Below, in pieces: positions 62,213-64,000 of a stretch of DNA of 64,000 nucleotides. The stretch comes from Puniceibacterium sp. IMCC21224 (GTDB lineage Bacteria; Pseudomonadota; Alphaproteobacteria; Rhodobacterales; Rhodobacteraceae). The stretch's first letter is position 1. Every line of letters starts with the position of its first letter. The DNA is taken from the NCBI RefSeq assembly GCF_001038505.1, contig NZ_LDPY01000002.1:310001-374000 (forward strand), in the 5' to 3' direction. The translations under genes and the position numbers were made by a program. The notes under the pieces are model-generated. The model had not been told where the DNA came from, searched no databases, and saw nothing but the letters and a program-made list of their open reading frames with translations.

Positions 62213-63112
62213 ATGGAAGGCAAAGCTTTTACGGTCGTGCACGAGTCCTTCAAATACACGGTTCACACGGCTTCTGTCGACGCTTTGGGCGAGGTTCCCA
62301 CGTGGCGTCCAGAAGAGCAGGCGCTCTACTGGATCGATGTGCGGCGGCCGTGTCTCTATCGGCGGGATTGGGCCACAGGCGCACAGAGGCAGTGGATAAT
62401 GCCAGAGACCATCGGTACATATGTTTTCCGCGATGACGGCAATGTGCTCGTTGGCTTACAGTCCGGGATCGGAGTGTTCGATCTGAACAGCGGGACGCTG
62501 AGGATGGTCGCCGCACCTTATGCGGATCTCCCGGACATGCGGTTCAATGACGGCCATTGCGACCGCCAGGGTCGGTTGTGGATCGGTACGATGGACAATC
62601 TGAAACGTGGCGCAGATGGCGTGCTGTTCCGATTGGATGACCGTGGACTGGTGCAGATGGCGGATCAGGTCGTCGTTCCCAACAGCCTTTGCTTTTCGCC
62701 TGATGGGACGGTGATGTATTTCTCGGACGGACGGGATCCGACCATTTGGGCCTTCACGCTGGACCCGGAAACCGGAGATATTTCCGATCGTCGGGTGTTT
62801 GCAGAGATGCAGAGCGGCGGGGCCCCGGATGGGGCCACTGTGGACTGCCAAGGCTGCCTCTGGAGCACACAGTACGGTGCGAGCCGGATCGACGTGTTTG
62901 CGCCGGACGGATCTCTGAAGCGGGTCATTCCCGTGCCAGCCGTGCAGCCCACCTGCGTCGCTTTCGGTGGGGCAGAGATGCAGACTTTGATCGTCACAAC
63001 GGGGCGACAAAACATGAGCGACTCGGCGCTAGCTGCCGATACGTTGGCCGGGGCTGTGTTATCTCTGGAAGTAGATGTGGCGGGTCTTGAGGAGACACCG
63101 TTTCGGTTCTGA
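62213..63112 (+). CDS. SMP-30/gluconolactonase-family lactonase
   Basis: 299-residue six-bladed propeller. Metal ligands expected for the family are present: Glu27 in LGEVPTW, Asn in VPNSLCFSPDG and Asp in GAPDGATVD, plus the RFNDGHCDRQGRLWIGTM block. Known role: hydrolysis of sugar lactones (gluconate, xylonate, arabinonate types). It stands alone between inverted IS30 relics, with an AT-rich upstream stretch that could hold its promoter. No partner dehydrogenase nearby. Confidence 0.9.
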   Translation: MEGKAFTVVHESFKYTVHTASVDALGEVPTWRPEEQALYWIDVRRPCLYRRDWATGAQRQWIMPETIGTYVFRDDGNVLVGLQSGIGVFDLNSGTLRMVAAPYADLPDMRFNDGHCDRQGRLWIGTMDNLKRGADGVLFRLDDRGLVQMADQVVVPNSLCFSPDGTVMYFSDGRDPTIWAFTLDPETGDISDRRVFAEMQSGGAPDGATVDCQGCLWSTQYGASRIDVFAPDGSLKRVIPVPAVQPTCVAFGGAEMQTLIVTTGRQNMSDSALAADTLAGAVLSLEVDVAGLEETPFRF

Positions 63113-63532
63113 CTAAGCGGCGCTATTCCGGTCAGCGGTTTGCGAAAGCCTCCAGTGCCGCCCCCGCAGGCATCGAGGCGGCCGAGCATAGTTTGACCGC
63201 GCTCTACGCTTTCGGCCTGAGATTGAGGCTGTGCAGGGAGCTGCCCACCCACAGCCATACGAGATGCCCCGGAGTCCATATGGTGCCAAGGATAGCGAGC
63301 TTGGTCGTATTCTCGTACAGCAGGTTTCCCGGTGCGTAGGAATCCGCCGGACAGAGAAATTCATGTCCGATATGTCCTGCCCGGCGCGCATTTCCGAGGC
63401 CTGAACAATTTTGATCTGGATGCGCCGATCCGGCACCTTGAGGAAGCGCGGCAGACGAGCCTTGGCGAAAATGGCGATATCGGCCCGAGAGAGGTGTGCG
63501 CGATCCTGGAAATGTCAGCCCAGGTCGGGGAC
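63113..63532. other. Region without a supported gene
   Basis: 420 bp between the lactonase and IS30 copy 2. A plus-strand frame reads RYVLPGAHFRGLNNFDLDAPI and continues into the IS relic, and a minus-strand frame reads FLCPADSYAPGNLLYENTT; both look protein-like yet match no family I recognise and lack starts. Probably debris truncated by the IS30 events. Confidence 0.4.
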
Positions 63533-63836
63533 GCCGACAATCTGCATCGCGCGGGTTTGGGCGTTGATCCGTGGCTCTGTGATCCGCAGTCACCGTGGCA
63601 GAAAGGCACGATCGAGAACACCAACAACCGTCTGCGCCGCTACCTGCACGCAAGGCCGATCCCACTGCGTTCACAAATCGATATCTGAAGTCGATTTGCG
63701 CCGCCTCAACGCGACGCCGCCCAAGTACCTCGGCTATCAAACCCCTGCCGAGGTATTCCGCGCAAAACTGTTGGAAGGAAAGCCTGGAACAAGATAACCT
63801 GAACCTACAGAAATCGCGCCTCAGCGTGACTTCATA
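63533..63836 (+). mobile_element. IS30-family transposase relic, copy 2
   Basis: C-terminal part only: ADNLHRAGLGVDPWLCDPQSPWQKGTIENTNNRLRRYL, then a one-base deletion shifts the frame, and SISEVDLRRLNATPPKYLGYQTPAEVFRAKLLEGK follows. Ends in the same CCTGAACCTACAG / GCGTGACTTCA terminal stretch as copy 1, inverted. Confidence 0.88.
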
Positions 63837-63887
63837 AGACCCGGGGCGACTTGAAAAATACTTACCTCGATGGGACGCCGTGATCGT

Positions 63888-63989
63888 TTAGATGTCGAGG
63901 ACGTCATAGTGTTCGCGGAACAGACTCGAAATCAACGTCGCGTGGTCGGTGACACATTGTTGCAGGCTGGCTTTCTGAGCCCGCCTCAT
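63888..63989 (-). pseudogene. 33-codon fragment
   Basis: Frame MRRAQKASLQQCVTDHATL ending FREHYDVLDI with an in-frame stop close upstream. It reads like the C-terminal end of a protein cut off at the window edge or a remnant. Family not recognised. Confidence 0.25.
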
Positions 63990-64000
63990 GAGTCCTCAAG

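Noticed and set aside
61679..63836. Active composite transposon
   Set aside because: Both IS30 copies lack the DDE core and one also has a frameshift; movement would need a transposase from elsewhere.
1..64000. tRNA, rRNA or riboswitch
   Set aside because: No cloverleaf, rRNA block or recognisable riboswitch core was found when reading intergenic regions; a covariance-model scan would be needed to exclude small cases.

Overview
The window looks like an accessory, transporter-rich stretch of a moderately high-GC alphaproteobacterium, most likely Rhodobacterales (Roseobacter group). The assignment rests on the style of the TRAP and tripartite tricarboxylate (TTT) transport genes, GGGAGG-type ribosome binding sites, ATGA/TGATG start-stop overlaps and the IS5/IS30-type relics. 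It is inference, because no rRNA, tRNA, replication or housekeeping gene is present. The content suggests a catabolic island, megaplasmid or chromid.

Layout. (1) 1-214: N-terminus of a CoxL-type molybdenum hydroxylase. (2) 473-3593: a TakPQM-like 2-oxoacid TRAP system whose binding protein converges on the membrane genes across a shared terminator. (3) 3740-10444: a second TRAP system, an extended SDR, a divergent GntR/FCD regulator and OtnK-OtnC, i.e. four-carbon sugar-acid catabolism to DHAP. (4) 10558-17355: 3-dehydroshikimate dehydratase, a shikimate/quinate dehydrogenase homologue, TctABC and a TetR regulator, apparently uptake and catabolism of quinate/shikimate toward protocatechuate. 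(5) 17739-41845: two divergent acyl-CoA arms. One holds family III CoA-transferases, a PECR-like reductase, a PaaK-like ligase, a frameshifted TetR, an acyl-CoA dehydrogenase and a Liv ABC importer. The other holds enoyl-CoA hydratase, a degenerate crotonase, DUF35 + cysteine-less thiolase, SDR, MaoC hydratase, an acyl-CoA dehydrogenase with an unusual glutamate position, a PRISE-like enone reductase, a cyclase, a TAXI-TRAP transporter and a thiolase. Both start from one 412-bp control region carrying two identical 14-bp operators. (6) 41878-44887: graveyard of two IS5-like relics and a broken dihydroxyacetone kinase. (7) 44892-51167: IclR regulon with TctBAC, a DapA-family aldolase and a second TctC; four related 17-bp palindromes lie at its promoters. 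(8) 51801-61618: AbrB-type membrane protein and fused CoA-transferase, divergent from TctC-TctA-TctB, another cysteine-less thiolase + DUF35, and a LacI regulator with a twin operator 21 bp apart. (9) 61679-64000: two inverted IS30 relics around an SMP-30/gluconolactonase gene.

Logic. Seven uptake systems (two DctPQM TRAP, one TAXI TRAP, three TTT, one Liv ABC) each sit beside a short catabolic module and usually a private regulator with a visible operator. The strongest candidate for an undescribed system is the acyl-CoA supercluster: CoA activation, alpha/beta desaturation and hydration, and an inferred aldolase-like C-C cleavage by the thiolase-like/DUF35 pair, together with a PRISE enone reductase and ring-hydrolysing cyclase. 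That set points to a cyclic or branched, terpenoid- or alicyclic-like acid. The substrate cannot be read from sequence.
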